Assembly: GCF_900109915.1 (NCBI RefSeq)
Contig: NZ_FOBU01000001.1
Coordinates: forward strand, 430,558 to 494,557
Reading direction: 5' to 3'
Source: Luteibacter sp. UNCMF331Sha3.1
GTDB taxonomy: Bacteria; Pseudomonadota; Gammaproteobacteria; Xanthomonadales; Rhodanobacteraceae
Length of the DNA stretch: 64,000 nucleotides
The position numbers were made by a program, and so were the translations under genes. The notes below the pieces were generated by a model. That model was not told the DNA's origin. It did no database searches and saw nothing but the letters and a program-made list of their open reading frames with translations. Positions 26,642 to 35,101 of this stretch are shown here, one piece after another; positions within the stretch are counted from its first letter, which is position 1; each line of letters begins with the position of its first letter.

Positions 26642-26965
26642 ATGGCTGTCGATATCAAGAACCTCAACCATAACCAGCTCGACGAGCTGATTTCCAAGGC
26701 ACAGTCCCGCCAGACCGAATTGCGCAAGGAAAAGGTCGGCAAACTGCGCGAAAAGATCAACGCGCTCATCAAGGCCGAGGGTTTCACGTTCGACGACGTA
26801 TTCGGTGCCCGCGCCCCGAAATCGAAGCGCGCAGGCACCACGGTCGCTGCGAAATACCGTAATCCCGCCGATGCGACCCAGACCTGGTCCGGCCGCGGCA
26901 AGCGCCCCCGCTGGTTCAACGAGGCACTGAAGGCCGGCAAGAAGGAAAAAGACCTGCTGGTCTGA
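26642..26965 (+). CDS. H-NS-family nucleoid protein
   Basis: 107 residues. The N-terminal half is a coiled-coil oligomerisation region (LDELISKAQSRQTELRKEKV). The C-terminal half ends in the H-NS DNA-binding motif TWSGRGKRPRWF preceded by KYRNPADA. It binds AT-rich DNA minor grooves and silences horizontally acquired genes, which would include islands such as the AT-rich genes at 43-44.4 kb. ATG at 26642 has GGGAG 6 bp upstream; the ATG at 26636 abuts it and is unlikely. Confidence 0.92.
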   Translation: MAVDIKNLNHNQLDELISKAQSRQTELRKEKVGKLREKINALIKAEGFTFDDVFGARAPKSKRAGTTVAAKYRNPADATQTWSGRGKRPRWFNEALKAGKKEKDLLV

Positions 26966-26974
26966 CCGCCATCC

Positions 26975-27021
26975 GATCGCTCTGATTAATGCCGATCAGA
27001 GCGATTCCGATCAGAGCGATC
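26975..27021. repeat. Triple 12-13 bp repeat with hairpin between hns-like and thrE-like genes
   Basis: GATCGCTCTGAT (26975-26986) is followed by two inverted copies, GATCAGAGCGAT, at 26994-27005 and 27009-27020. The first copy can pair with either of the other two, forming alternative hairpins between the two convergent genes. The last copy overlaps the final codons and stop of the exporter gene. It is probably a bidirectional terminator that suffered a small duplication. Confidence 0.55.
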
Positions 27022-28294
27022 GTCGCGGCGCTACCAGAAGGTCGCCAAAAAGCAGCCCGGCTACCAGCGAGACGAGCAGGGTCATGCCGAGCAATCCGGT
27101 ATCCACGCCCAGCGAGGCGTCGCGATCCAGCAGGTACGACACGCTGCGGAAACTCACCGAGCCCGGCACGAGCAGGATGATCCCGGGCTCCCGCACCACG
27201 GCCCCCGGCTGCTTGGCGAATCGCGCGTAGACATTGCTGAGCGACCCCAGCAACACGCCGCCGATGAAGACGCCGAACGGCGCCCCGGGCAGCGACCCGG
27301 AAATGCTGCCGCCCCAGGTCGTGGCGAGGTACCCGAGGATCACGGCCCCCATCACCACGAGCCAGTCGCGCCGCGCGGCGCGGAACAGGATGGCGAACGA
27401 GAACGCGCCAAGGATCAGGATCGGCACGTCGGACCACGACGGCAACGGCGGCAACGCGTAATTGCGCGCCTCGATACCGAACGCCTCGCAAAGCTGGCTG
27501 GCCGCGACCGTGCCGAACGTCAGCTTGAGCAGCGTGGCGACGGCGCCACCCATGCGCGCGACGCCCGATACGAGGTGCTGGCTGGAAATCTCGCGCACGG
27601 CCGTCGTCAGCGCCATGCCGGGCATGAGCACGATCAGGCTGCCGAGGATCACCGACTTCACCGCGAGCGGCACCACATACGCGCTGACGACGATCGTGAT
27701 GATGGTGGCGACCATGGCGCTGATCGCCTCGCTCGCGGCCGCCAGGCGCGGTCGGCTGCCCGACGCGACGGTGATCAGGCCGATGATCACGCCGATGACG
27801 CCGGCGGTGACCAGATCGGGCCACGAGCTGTGCAGCAGGAGCGCGACGACCATGGCCGCGCAGAGTCCGTAGCTGGCGATGACGCCCAGTTCGGCGCGAA
27901 AGGTTTCCGGCGCGCCCAGCTTGCGCAGCAGGTGGAACCCTTCGCGAAGGTCCATCTGGCCGTCGATCACGGCGTCGGCGATACGATCGGCCTCGCAGAG
28001 GCGCCCGAGGTTCACGTCGCCGGGCGGGAGCCGCATGACCTGGGTCACCTGCGCGACGCTCTCCTCGCCCTGCCCCAGATCCGAGAACGAGACGATGATC
28101 GCCGTGGGGCTCGACCAGACTTCGGCCGACAGGCCGAGCCGCTGTGCCGAACGGGCCAGTGCGGTTTCCAGTCGCGGCGCCGTGGTGCCGTATTGGTGGA
28201 GCCGGCGCGCCAGCTCCGTAAGGAAAGCGATACGAGTGTTGATCGCCGTCGTGGCGAAGCTCACCGGTACCGCGAGCGGCGCGACTTCAGCCAA
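27011..28294 (-). CDS. ThrE-type threonine/serine exporter family protein
   Basis: 427 residues, fusing the two ThrE modules. The N-terminal part (about 1-150) is the cytoplasmic DUF1212-like region with LTELARRLHQYGTTAPRLE. The rest has about ten hydrophobic segments in two halves, including SLIVLMPGMALTTAVREI and LGALLFGDLL-like helices. Corynebacterial ThrE exports threonine and serine with the proton gradient; the substrate here is unproven. Its start overlaps the nfeD stop by 8 bp, so the two are cotranscribed. Confidence 0.85.
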   Translation of the reverse strand: MAEVAPLAVPVSFATTAINTRIAFLTELARRLHQYGTTAPRLETALARSAQRLGLSAEVWSSPTAIIVSFSDLGQGEESVAQVTQVMRLPPGDVNLGRLCEADRIADAVIDGQMDLREGFHLLRKLGAPETFRAELGVIASYGLCAAMVVALLLHSSWPDLVTAGVIGVIIGLITVASGSRPRLAAASEAISAMVATIITIVVSAYVVPLAVKSVILGSLIVLMPGMALTTAVREISSQHLVSGVARMGGAVATLLKLTFGTVAASQLCEAFGIEARNYALPPLPSWSDVPILILGAFSFAILFRAARRDWLVVMGAVILGYLATTWGGSISGSLPGAPFGVFIGGVLLGSLSNVYARFAKQPGAVVREPGIILLVPGSVSFRSVSYLLDRDASLGVDTGLLGMTLLVSLVAGLLFGDLLVAPRRSL

Positions 28295-28739
28295 CGTCCA
28301 CCGCCTTCACCTTCAGGGTCGTGCCGTCGATGCCCACCACTTCCACGGTCGCGCCGAGCGGCAGGTCGGGCCCGGTGACGAGCCACATGCCGTCGCCTAC
28401 CTTCGCCTTGCCGCGGCCGTGCACGATGGCTTCGCACAGCACGAAGCGCTGCCCGACCAGCTGCTCGCCGCGGCGGTTCAGACGTTCGTTGCCGGGTGGG
28501 ATGCGGTCGAGCCGCGGCCGCACCACCTTCCAGTAGACGAAGCAGGAGACGAACGCGAACACCGCGAAGACGACGGCCTGCGTCAGCGCGCTCAGGTCCG
28601 GCGCGGCGAGCAGCACGATGCCCATCGCGGCGGCGGCGATGCCGATCCAGAGCATGAAATAGCCGGGCAGGATCACCTCGCCGCCGATGAGAAGCAGCGC
28701 GACGATCCACCAGAGGTAATGCAGGGCGACGTCGTTCAT
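28287..28739 (-). CDS. nfeD: NfeD-family membrane protein
   Basis: 150 residues. Two to three N-terminal membrane helices (about 5-60) precede a C-terminal OB-fold (about 85-148) with GEQLVGQRFVLCEAIVHGRG and LPLGATVEVVGIDGTTLKV, the short NfeD1b class. It is encoded 4 bp after a stomatin-like gene; NfeD and SPFH proteins form a conserved pair in membrane microdomains. It overlaps the exporter gene by 8 bp. Confidence 0.9.
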   Translation of the reverse strand: MNDVALHYLWWIVALLLIGGEVILPGYFMLWIGIAAAAMGIVLLAAPDLSALTQAVVFAVFAFVSCFVYWKVVRPRLDRIPPGNERLNRRGEQLVGQRFVLCEAIVHGRGKAKVGDGMWLVTGPDLPLGATVEVVGIDGTTLKVKAVDVG

Positions 28740-28743
28740 GATG

Positions 28744-29706
28744 TCAGCGCGGCAGCGGCGGCGTGCGAACGACGGTGGGCTCCGCCGGTGGACGCTGCTG
28801 CGTGGCCAGCGAATCCTTCGCCAGCTCGGCGATGCCCGCCAGCGAGCCGAGGATGCCCGTGGACTCCATGGGCAGGAGCAGCATCTTCTGGTTGGGCGAC
28901 TTCGCGATTTCCTTCAGCGCGTCGACGTAGTTGTTCGCGACGAAGTAGTTCAGCGCGTTCACGTCGCCGCCGGCGATCGCCTGCGACACCATGGTGGTCG
29001 CCTTCGCTTCGGCTTCGGCGAGGCGTTCGCGCGCCTCCGCTTCCCGGAACGCGGCTTCCTTCTTGCCCTCGGCTTCGAGGATCGCCGACTGCTTTTCGCC
29101 GTCCGCCTTGAGGATGGCGGCCTGACGGAAGCCTTCGGCGTCCAGGATGTTCGCGCGCTTTTCGCGCTCGGCCTTCATCTGGCGCGCCATCGCGTCCACC
29201 AGGTCGCGCGGCGGCGAAATGTCTTTGATCTCGATACGCGTGACCTTCACACCCCAGGGGTGCGTGGCTTCGTCGATCACGCTCAGCAGTTTGGCGTTGA
29301 TCGCGTCGCGCTGGCTGAGGCTCTCGTCGAGATCCATGGAGCCCAGGACGGTGCGGATGTTGGTCATGATGAGCGCCAGCGCCGCGGTTTCGAGGTTGGC
29401 GACCTCGTAGGCCGCCTTGGCGGCGTCCAGCACCTGGTAGAACACCACGCCGTCGACGCGCACGACCGCGTTGTCCTTGGTGATGACGTCCTGCGAGGGG
29501 ACGTCGAGCACCTGCTCCATCATGTTCATCTTGCGGCCGATCGCGTAGACGAACGGGATCAGGAAGTGCAGGCCAGGCGTGAGCGTGCCCGTGTACTTAC
29601 CGAACATCTCCACCGTCCATTCGTAGCCCTGGGGCACGATACGGATCAGCTTCGCCAGGACAATGACGACGACCACGACGACGACCAGTGCGACAACGCT
29701 TCCCAT
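28744..29706 (-). CDS. qmcA: SPFH/Band-7 (stomatin-like) membrane protein, QmcA type
   Basis: 320 residues. A single N-terminal membrane anchor (residues 3-22, almost all Val/Leu/Ile) is followed by an SPFH domain ([39 protein letters not shown]) and a long charged coiled coil (about 185-260, Glu/Ala/Lys-rich). The C-terminus is Pro-rich. Such proteins oligomerise in membrane microdomains and assist proteases such as FtsH. It is the first gene of a qmcA-nfeD-thrE-like operon. Confidence 0.93.
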   Translation of the reverse strand: MGSVVALVVVVVVVIVLAKLIRIVPQGYEWTVEMFGKYTGTLTPGLHFLIPFVYAIGRKMNMMEQVLDVPSQDVITKDNAVVRVDGVVFYQVLDAAKAAYEVANLETAALALIMTNIRTVLGSMDLDESLSQRDAINAKLLSVIDEATHPWGVKVTRIEIKDISPPRDLVDAMARQMKAEREKRANILDAEGFRQAAILKADGEKQSAILEAEGKKEAAFREAEARERLAEAEAKATTMVSQAIAGGDVNALNYFVANNYVDALKEIAKSPNQKMLLLPMESTGILGSLAGIAELAKDSLATQQRPPAEPTVVRTPPLPR

Positions 29707-29754
29707 GACCCGCTTCTCCCTTCCCGATGTATGTCGGGAGTATAGGCGAAGCGC

Positions 29755-31146
29755 TCAGGCACTACCGGTCGGCAATACCAGGGTCACGCGCAGGCCGCCG
29801 CCGTCGCGGTTGGCCAGCGCGATGCGGCCACCGTGGGCCTCCGAAATCTCGCGTGCCAGCGCCAGGCCGAGGCCCGTGCCGGACCGTTTCGTCGAGTAGA
29901 AGGGAAGCAACGCCTGCGCCAGCACCGTCTCGCTCATGCCCGGACCGCGATCGGCCACCTCCACCAGCATCTCGCGCCCGACATGATGAACGCACAACGT
30001 GACTTCCGTCGCTTCGCCCCCGGCTTCGTGCGCGTTCTTGATGAGGTTGATCAGCACCTGCTCCACCTGAGTGGGATCGAACCAGCCCGGGTGATCGGGA
30101 ACGGGGGCGGCGAGACGGAACGACGCGTGAAGGGCCAGCCCTTCGAGAAACGGACCCCACGGCACCTCGCGCGCCTGCGGCGACGGGAGCTTGGCGAAAC
30201 TGGCGTAGCCGGCGATGAAACTGTGCAGATGCTTCGCACGATCGCCGATCGACGCGAACACGCCGGGCAGCCGGGCGAGATCGCCGCGCCGCGCCAGCTC
30301 GGCGCCCGAGTGCGACAGCGACGAGATGGGTGCCAGCGAATTGTTGAGTTCGTGGCTGATGACGCGGATCACGCGTTTCCAGGTATGCACTTCCTGACGC
30401 GACAGCTCGCGCGTCATGCGCCGGTAGAGCTGCAACCGATGCGGTCGCCCCTGCAGTCGGAAGCCACGCTGGGACAGGTGGAAGGTTTCCTCGCTACCGT
30501 CCATCTCGACCGAGAACAGCGCGTCCTCGCCACCTTCCGATGCGACACGGAGGCTCTCGGGCATCGCCGAGAGCACGTCGCCGAAATCGAGGCCTGCCAG
30601 GGCACGGCCTTCGTTGAAGAGGTGCCGGGCGGCGATGTTCGCGTAGGTGACCTTGCCTGCGGCGTCGGTGAGCACGAGCGCCACGGGCGTGTTCTGCACC
30701 ACGGTGTCGAGCAGCAGTTCGCGCTGGGCGAGGTGCTGCCGCTGGTCGCGCAGCGTCTGGCCCAGCGTGTTGTGCATGCGGATCAGGTCGCCCAGCTCGT
30801 CGGTTCGCGTGGTGCCGATCGACATGCTGAAGTCGCCGTCGCGGTAACTCGCCACCGCGCTTTCGAGAGCACGCATGAGGCGTCGCAGCGGCTCCACGAG
30901 CGCATGGGCGACCCATGCGGACAGCGGCAGCAGCACGAGCAGACAGATGACGAGTGCCGTGCCGCCGTCGAACGTTTCGACGACGTGGATCGTGGGCGCC
31001 CTGCCCGCCTTGTCCGGCGTTTCGCGAATCCACGCGAGCAGTTGCGGAAACGGCCAGATCGACACGCCGGCGAACACGAGCGCGCCGACGATCGCGGAGA
31101 ACGCGACGACGATCGTCATCTTGCCTTCCAGCGACACCGCCTTCAT
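29755..31146 (-). CDS. NtrY-like sensor histidine kinase of the ABC module
   Basis: 463 residues. Two membrane segments (about 10-33 and 62-82) bracket a small periplasmic loop. HAMP (about 80-135), a PAS-like domain (about 145-250) and the kinase core follow. The H-box is VISHELNNSLAPI with H265, the NtrY/NtrB type. ATPase boxes LINLIKNAHEAGG, ADRGPGM and GTGLGLALAREI are intact. It lies 13 bp downstream of the sigma54 activator and is its likely partner. The short periplasmic loop suggests sensing in or near the membrane. Confidence 0.92.
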   Translation of the reverse strand: MKAVSLEGKMTIVVAFSAIVGALVFAGVSIWPFPQLLAWIRETPDKAGRAPTIHVVETFDGGTALVICLLVLLPLSAWVAHALVEPLRRLMRALESAVASYRDGDFSMSIGTTRTDELGDLIRMHNTLGQTLRDQRQHLAQRELLLDTVVQNTPVALVLTDAAGKVTYANIAARHLFNEGRALAGLDFGDVLSAMPESLRVASEGGEDALFSVEMDGSEETFHLSQRGFRLQGRPHRLQLYRRMTRELSRQEVHTWKRVIRVISHELNNSLAPISSLSHSGAELARRGDLARLPGVFASIGDRAKHLHSFIAGYASFAKLPSPQAREVPWGPFLEGLALHASFRLAAPVPDHPGWFDPTQVEQVLINLIKNAHEAGGEATEVTLCVHHVGREMLVEVADRGPGMSETVLAQALLPFYSTKRSGTGLGLALAREISEAHGGRIALANRDGGGLRVTLVLPTGSA

Positions 31147-31159
31147 GGGTGCGGCCGCC

Positions 31160-32494
31160 TCAAACCGCGAGCCCGTAACGTTCCATGCGCCGGTACAGCG
31201 CCTGTCGCGAGAGACCCAGCGTGGTGGCGGCGCGACTGACGACGCCGCCCGCCGAGGCGAGCGCCGCTTCGACGGACTCCCGGCTGGGCTCGTCGAGATT
31301 GCGGTTCGCGACCGCGACGGGCGGTGGCAGGTTGAGGTGCGCGGGCTCGATGCGTCCGTCGCCCGCGAGCAGCGCCGCGCGGGCGATCGCGTTCTTCAGC
31401 TCGCGCACGTTGCCCGGCCACGCATGCGCGAGAAGCGCCTCGCGCGCCTCTTCGCTGAGCGTCGCCCGACCGTCGAGAAACGATTCCGCGAGGGGCAGGA
31501 TGTCGTCGGTGCGCTCGGACAGCGGCGGCAGGTTCACGTCGATGACGTTGAGGCGGTAGTAGAGGTCCTCGCGGAAGGTGCCCGCCGCGATCATCGCTTT
31601 CAGATCGGCGTTGGTGGCGCTGAGCACGCGCACCTTCGCGTGACGCGTGCGGCCGGAGCCGAGCCGTTCGAACTGGCCGGTCTCCAGCACGCGGAGCAGT
31701 TTCATCTGGCCCGGCAGCGGAAGGTTACCGATCTCGTCGAGGAACAGCGTACCGCCGTCGGCCATTTCGAAACGGCCTTCGCGCGCCTTGTTCGCGCCGG
31801 TGTACGCGCCCGCGTCGGCACCGAAGAGCTCGGCCTCGATCAGTTCGCCCGGCAGCGCGCCGCAGTTCACTGCGACGAACGGCCCGCGCCGTACGGCCGA
31901 ATTGGCGTGGACGATGGCGGCGATGCGCTCCTTGCCGGCGCCGTTCGGACCGGTGATCAGCACCGGCACGTCCGAGCGGGCGACCTGGCAGGCGAGTTCC
32001 ACCGTGCGGCTCATCCCTTCCGATGCGAACACGAGGCCGTCGAGATCGTAGCGGCTCTCCAGCGCCTCGCGACGACGACGCCGTTCGACGCGGGCTCGCG
32101 TGACTTCGCGCGTCGATTCCGCCAGTTCGAGCAGGTTCTCGACCGTGGCGAGCAGCTTGGTGTCGTCCCACGGTTTGGCGAGATAATCCGCCGCACCGGC
32201 CTTGACCAGTTCCACCGCGGCTTCGAGGTGCGTCCACGCCGTCAGCAGGATGACCGGCAGGTCGGTGTACCGGGCGCGGATCTGCCTGAACAGGGCGGCG
32301 CCCTCCTCGCCCGACGTGGTGTCGGCGGTGAAGTTCATGTCCTGGATGACCACGTCGATGCGCTCGTTCGCGAGCATCGCCAGTCCGTCATCGGGGGTCA
32401 GCGCGACGAGCGCCCGGATGTCGCGCAGGCTCAGCGCGAGCGAGAGCGCCTCGCCTACCGCGGGGTTGTCGTCGATGATCAATACGCTGCGCAT
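31160..32494 (-). CDS. Sigma54-dependent response regulator (NtrC family) of the ABC module
   Basis: 444 residues. The receiver has phosphoacceptor D52 (VVIQDMNF). The AAA+ domain has Walker A GPNGAGKE (182-189), the sigma54-contact loop GAYTGA (229-234) and Walker B TLFLDE (249-254). A Fis-type helix-turn-helix at the C-terminus includes SRAATTLGLSRQALYRRM. The ATG at 32494 has AAGGGA just upstream; an ATG 15 bp earlier is the alternative. It follows the four permease genes after a 75-bp gap, so it may be made from the promoter it activates at 39711-39727. Confidence 0.93.
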   Translation of the reverse strand: MRSVLIIDDNPAVGEALSLALSLRDIRALVALTPDDGLAMLANERIDVVIQDMNFTADTTSGEEGAALFRQIRARYTDLPVILLTAWTHLEAAVELVKAGAADYLAKPWDDTKLLATVENLLELAESTREVTRARVERRRRREALESRYDLDGLVFASEGMSRTVELACQVARSDVPVLITGPNGAGKERIAAIVHANSAVRRGPFVAVNCGALPGELIEAELFGADAGAYTGANKAREGRFEMADGGTLFLDEIGNLPLPGQMKLLRVLETGQFERLGSGRTRHAKVRVLSATNADLKAMIAAGTFREDLYYRLNVIDVNLPPLSERTDDILPLAESFLDGRATLSEEAREALLAHAWPGNVRELKNAIARAALLAGDGRIEPAHLNLPPPVAVANRNLDEPSRESVEAALASAGGVVSRAATTLGLSRQALYRRMERYGLAV

Positions 32495-32528
32495 CTTGTC
32501 CCTTCGCATGGCCGCTTGGATGCTTCAC

Positions 32529-32555
32529 CCGGCGAAAGGGTTGCAACCCCGCCGG
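32529..32555. repeat. Nested palindrome between the permease genes and the activator
   Basis: GGGTTGCAACCC (32538-32549) is a perfect 12-bp palindrome, flanked by CCGGCG (32529-32534) and CGCCGG (32550-32555). The whole can fold as a hairpin. It may attenuate transcription into the regulatory genes or bind a regulator. It lacks a T-tract on the minus strand. Confidence 0.4.
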
Positions 32556-32569
32556 CACATTTCTTCATT

Positions 32570-33787
32570 CTATCCACGGGTGGCGACCACGGGGGGCACG
32601 GAGGCCGCGCGAAGCGCCGGGGCCAGCACCGCGACCTGGCCCAGGATCCAGAGCGCCACCGCGCCCACCGGCAGGTAGAGCAGCGGCAGGCGCGGCAGTT
32701 CGTACTGGCGCATCAGGATCAGGTTGACGCCGTAGGCCAGCACCATGCCGAGCACGATGCCCATGCTGGCCAGGAGGAAATTCTCGGTCTGGAAGTAGCG
32801 GAGAATGTCCGCCCGACGGGCGCCCAGCGCGCGACGGATGCCGATCTGGCGCCGGCGCTGTCCCACCCAGAAGCTCGCGAGCCCCACGATGCCCAGCGCG
32901 GTCACGACCAGCAGCGCCATCGACACGACGCCAAGGGTGAGCGCCATGGCGCGGTCGGTCGCGAAATAGCGGGCGCGGATCTCCGGATACAGGCGCGCCT
33001 CCACCACCACGCGCCGCGGATCGACCGCCTTGAGCGCGGCGACGGCGTCGGCGAGCACGCGTGCCGCCCGCTCCGGCCGCGCACGAATGAAGTACCCGCC
33101 ACCATAGGCGGGAATCATGCGCCAGGGCAGCACGACGGTGTCGTTCAGATCGTCTCGCGCCGACACGGAGGCGGCCGCGAGCCGGTCGATGATGCCGACG
33201 ATCCGCATCGTATCGGTGCCTATCACGACCTGCCGTCCGAGTGCGCTCCCTTCCGGGAAGAGACGCTTCGCCAGGGCACTCGTCACCATCGCGACGTTCG
33301 CACCGGCGGCGCGTCGGGTCACATGGTCGTCGACCCAGACGTATTCGTCGGGCGTGAACCGCCTGCCCGCGACGAGCCGGAGACCGAGCACGTCCGAAAG
33401 GCCTTCGCCGTAGAACAGACCGACGTCGATACTCGGCGATTTCTGCGCCTTGTCGAGCCGGAGGCCCGACGTCCACGAACTGCTGCCGAACGGCAGCGAA
33501 TTGCCGACCGTGACCGCGTCGACACCCGCCACGCGGCGCAGTGCCGCGAGATCGGTGACGGTGCGCGCGTGCACGTCGCCGCGCGCTCCGATATCGGACA
33601 CCGTGATGCGCATGAGCTGCTCTTCGGGGATGCCGCTCGGCATCAGCATGCGACTCAGGCGATCGCCGATGAGGAACGTCGCGTTGCAGACGATCGCGCA
33701 GGTCAGCGCGATCTGCAGCACGAGCAACGTCGCCGTGAGCCGATGGCGGCGCAGCGTCGAAAGAATGGGGAGCACGTCGATCGACAT
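32570..33787 (-). CDS. MacB/FtsX-type ABC permease, pair 2, short type
   Basis: 405 residues. One membrane helix near the N-terminus (LTATLLVLQIALTCAIVCNA) is followed by a periplasmic MacB-like core of about 240 residues and three C-terminal helices. The coupling segment VGQRRRQIGIRRALGARRADILRYF contacts the ATPase. It is a close paralogue of the permease at 35102, sharing the same N-terminal and coupling motifs. Its ATG overlaps the TGA of the previous permease (TGATG). It is last of the transport genes. Confidence 0.9.
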   Translation of the reverse strand: MSIDVLPILSTLRRHRLTATLLVLQIALTCAIVCNATFLIGDRLSRMLMPSGIPEEQLMRITVSDIGARGDVHARTVTDLAALRRVAGVDAVTVGNSLPFGSSSWTSGLRLDKAQKSPSIDVGLFYGEGLSDVLGLRLVAGRRFTPDEYVWVDDHVTRRAAGANVAMVTSALAKRLFPEGSALGRQVVIGTDTMRIVGIIDRLAAASVSARDDLNDTVVLPWRMIPAYGGGYFIRARPERAARVLADAVAALKAVDPRRVVVEARLYPEIRARYFATDRAMALTLGVVSMALLVVTALGIVGLASFWVGQRRRQIGIRRALGARRADILRYFQTENFLLASMGIVLGMVLAYGVNLILMRQYELPRLPLLYLPVGAVALWILGQVAVLAPALRAASVPPVVATRG

Positions 33788-35091
33788 CACTGGCTCTTCA
33801 GCTGCAGCGCGGGAGGGATACGGCAGGCGCGCCACGCCGGTACGACGCCCGCGAGCGCGGTCGCGGCGATCGACACCGCGAAGGTGGTCGCGAGCATCGT
33901 CGCGTCGAGGTGCGCGAGATGCGCCGCCGCCGACGGCTGCTGGCGGACGAGCGCCAGCCCGGCCAGCGCGACCAGCAGTCCGCCGACGCCGCCGGCCACG
34001 CCGATCGCGACGGCCTCGGTGAGCAGCTGCAGGAAGATGCTCCGGCGCGACGCCCCCATGGCACGCCGCACCCCCACCTCCCCCGCCCTGCGCATGAATT
34101 TCGCGAGCATCAGGCCCACGGTGTTGACCAGGCAGACGACGAAGAACCCGAGTGCGAGCCATACCTGCAGCCTGACGTCGCCCGGCACCACGCGCCGTTC
34201 GTCGAGGTACTGCATGACATCCGGCAGCTCCGAACGTGCCGGACGCAGGAACCGGCCCCGGGCGACCTGCTCGTGTACGTATCCGTCGAGGAACGTCCGG
34301 TACGCGGCGACGGCGCCGGCGTCGTCGAGCTGCACCCAGAACTGGAGCCACACGCACGACGCCGTTTCCATCCCGTCTTCGTCGGCCGAACCGCTGCCCC
34401 AGCACTCGACGCCGCCATTGCGTTTGAGACGGAGATCCCGGGCGGTACGCAGCGGCACGTACACCTGCTCGGTCGTCGCATAGTCGCCCGTGCTGAGATC
34501 GTAGAAATGGGGCACGACGCGCCACGGCGCCAGCACACCGACGATGCGAAGGTCGACGCCGTCGATGTGCAACGTGCGCCCCACGCTGTCGCCGCCATGG
34601 AACAGCCGGTCGTTGAGCGCGTCGCTGATGACGGCGACGCGCGCGCGGCCTTCGTCGTCGCCGTTACTCCACGCGTTTCCGTAGCGGAAGGGAACCCCGA
34701 ACATCGGGAAGAAATCCGCCGTGGTGAAGCGCGCCGGGACGAAAAAAGGATCGAGCGATGCGTCGTCGGATTGCACCGCGGTGGCGCCGCCGACCATCAG
34801 CGCCTGGCGATGCGCACGACCCGCGCGGAGCAGGTTCATCCCGTCGGCCCACGTGACCTGCGTCGGCAGGGCCGCCGACGCGTCGTAACCGTCCAGGTCG
34901 CGCGGGTCGAGCCGCGGCATGAAGACCGACCCGCTGCGGCCGGGCAACGGGTCGCCGGACAACACGTGCAGCACGGTCAGCGTGGTCATGCTTGCCCCGA
35001 TACCCAGGGCGACGGCGAGAACCATCAGCGCCGTGAGCGCCCTGCTTCGCCGGAGGCTGCGCAGGGCGAGTTCCACGTAATACCCGAACAT
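33787..35091 (-). CDS. MacB/FtsX-type ABC permease, pair 2, long type
   Basis: 434 residues. It opens MFGYYVELALRSLRRSRALT, followed by a membrane helix, a large periplasmic domain, and three C-terminal helices with MRRAGEVGVRRAMGASRRSI as the ATPase-coupling segment. It is a paralogue of the permease at 36326 (FAYYLQLGLRSLRRNPMLTA, MRRAPEIGVRRALGASRREI). Two cysteines in the periplasmic part (VECWGSG, TASCVWLQFWVQL) may form a disulfide. It lies 10 bp after the preceding permease. Confidence 0.9.
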   Translation of the reverse strand: MFGYYVELALRSLRRSRALTALMVLAVALGIGASMTTLTVLHVLSGDPLPGRSGSVFMPRLDPRDLDGYDASAALPTQVTWADGMNLLRAGRAHRQALMVGGATAVQSDDASLDPFFVPARFTTADFFPMFGVPFRYGNAWSNGDDEGRARVAVISDALNDRLFHGGDSVGRTLHIDGVDLRIVGVLAPWRVVPHFYDLSTGDYATTEQVYVPLRTARDLRLKRNGGVECWGSGSADEDGMETASCVWLQFWVQLDDAGAVAAYRTFLDGYVHEQVARGRFLRPARSELPDVMQYLDERRVVPGDVRLQVWLALGFFVVCLVNTVGLMLAKFMRRAGEVGVRRAMGASRRSIFLQLLTEAVAIGVAGGVGGLLVALAGLALVRQQPSAAAHLAHLDATMLATTFAVSIAATALAGVVPAWRACRIPPALQLKSQ

Positions 35092-35101
35092 CGACGATCC
35101 T

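Noticed and set aside
32500-32560. A second sigma54-like promoter just upstream of the activator gene
   Set aside because: A TTGCA element is present, but the required GG at the -24 position is GC and the spacing context is poor.
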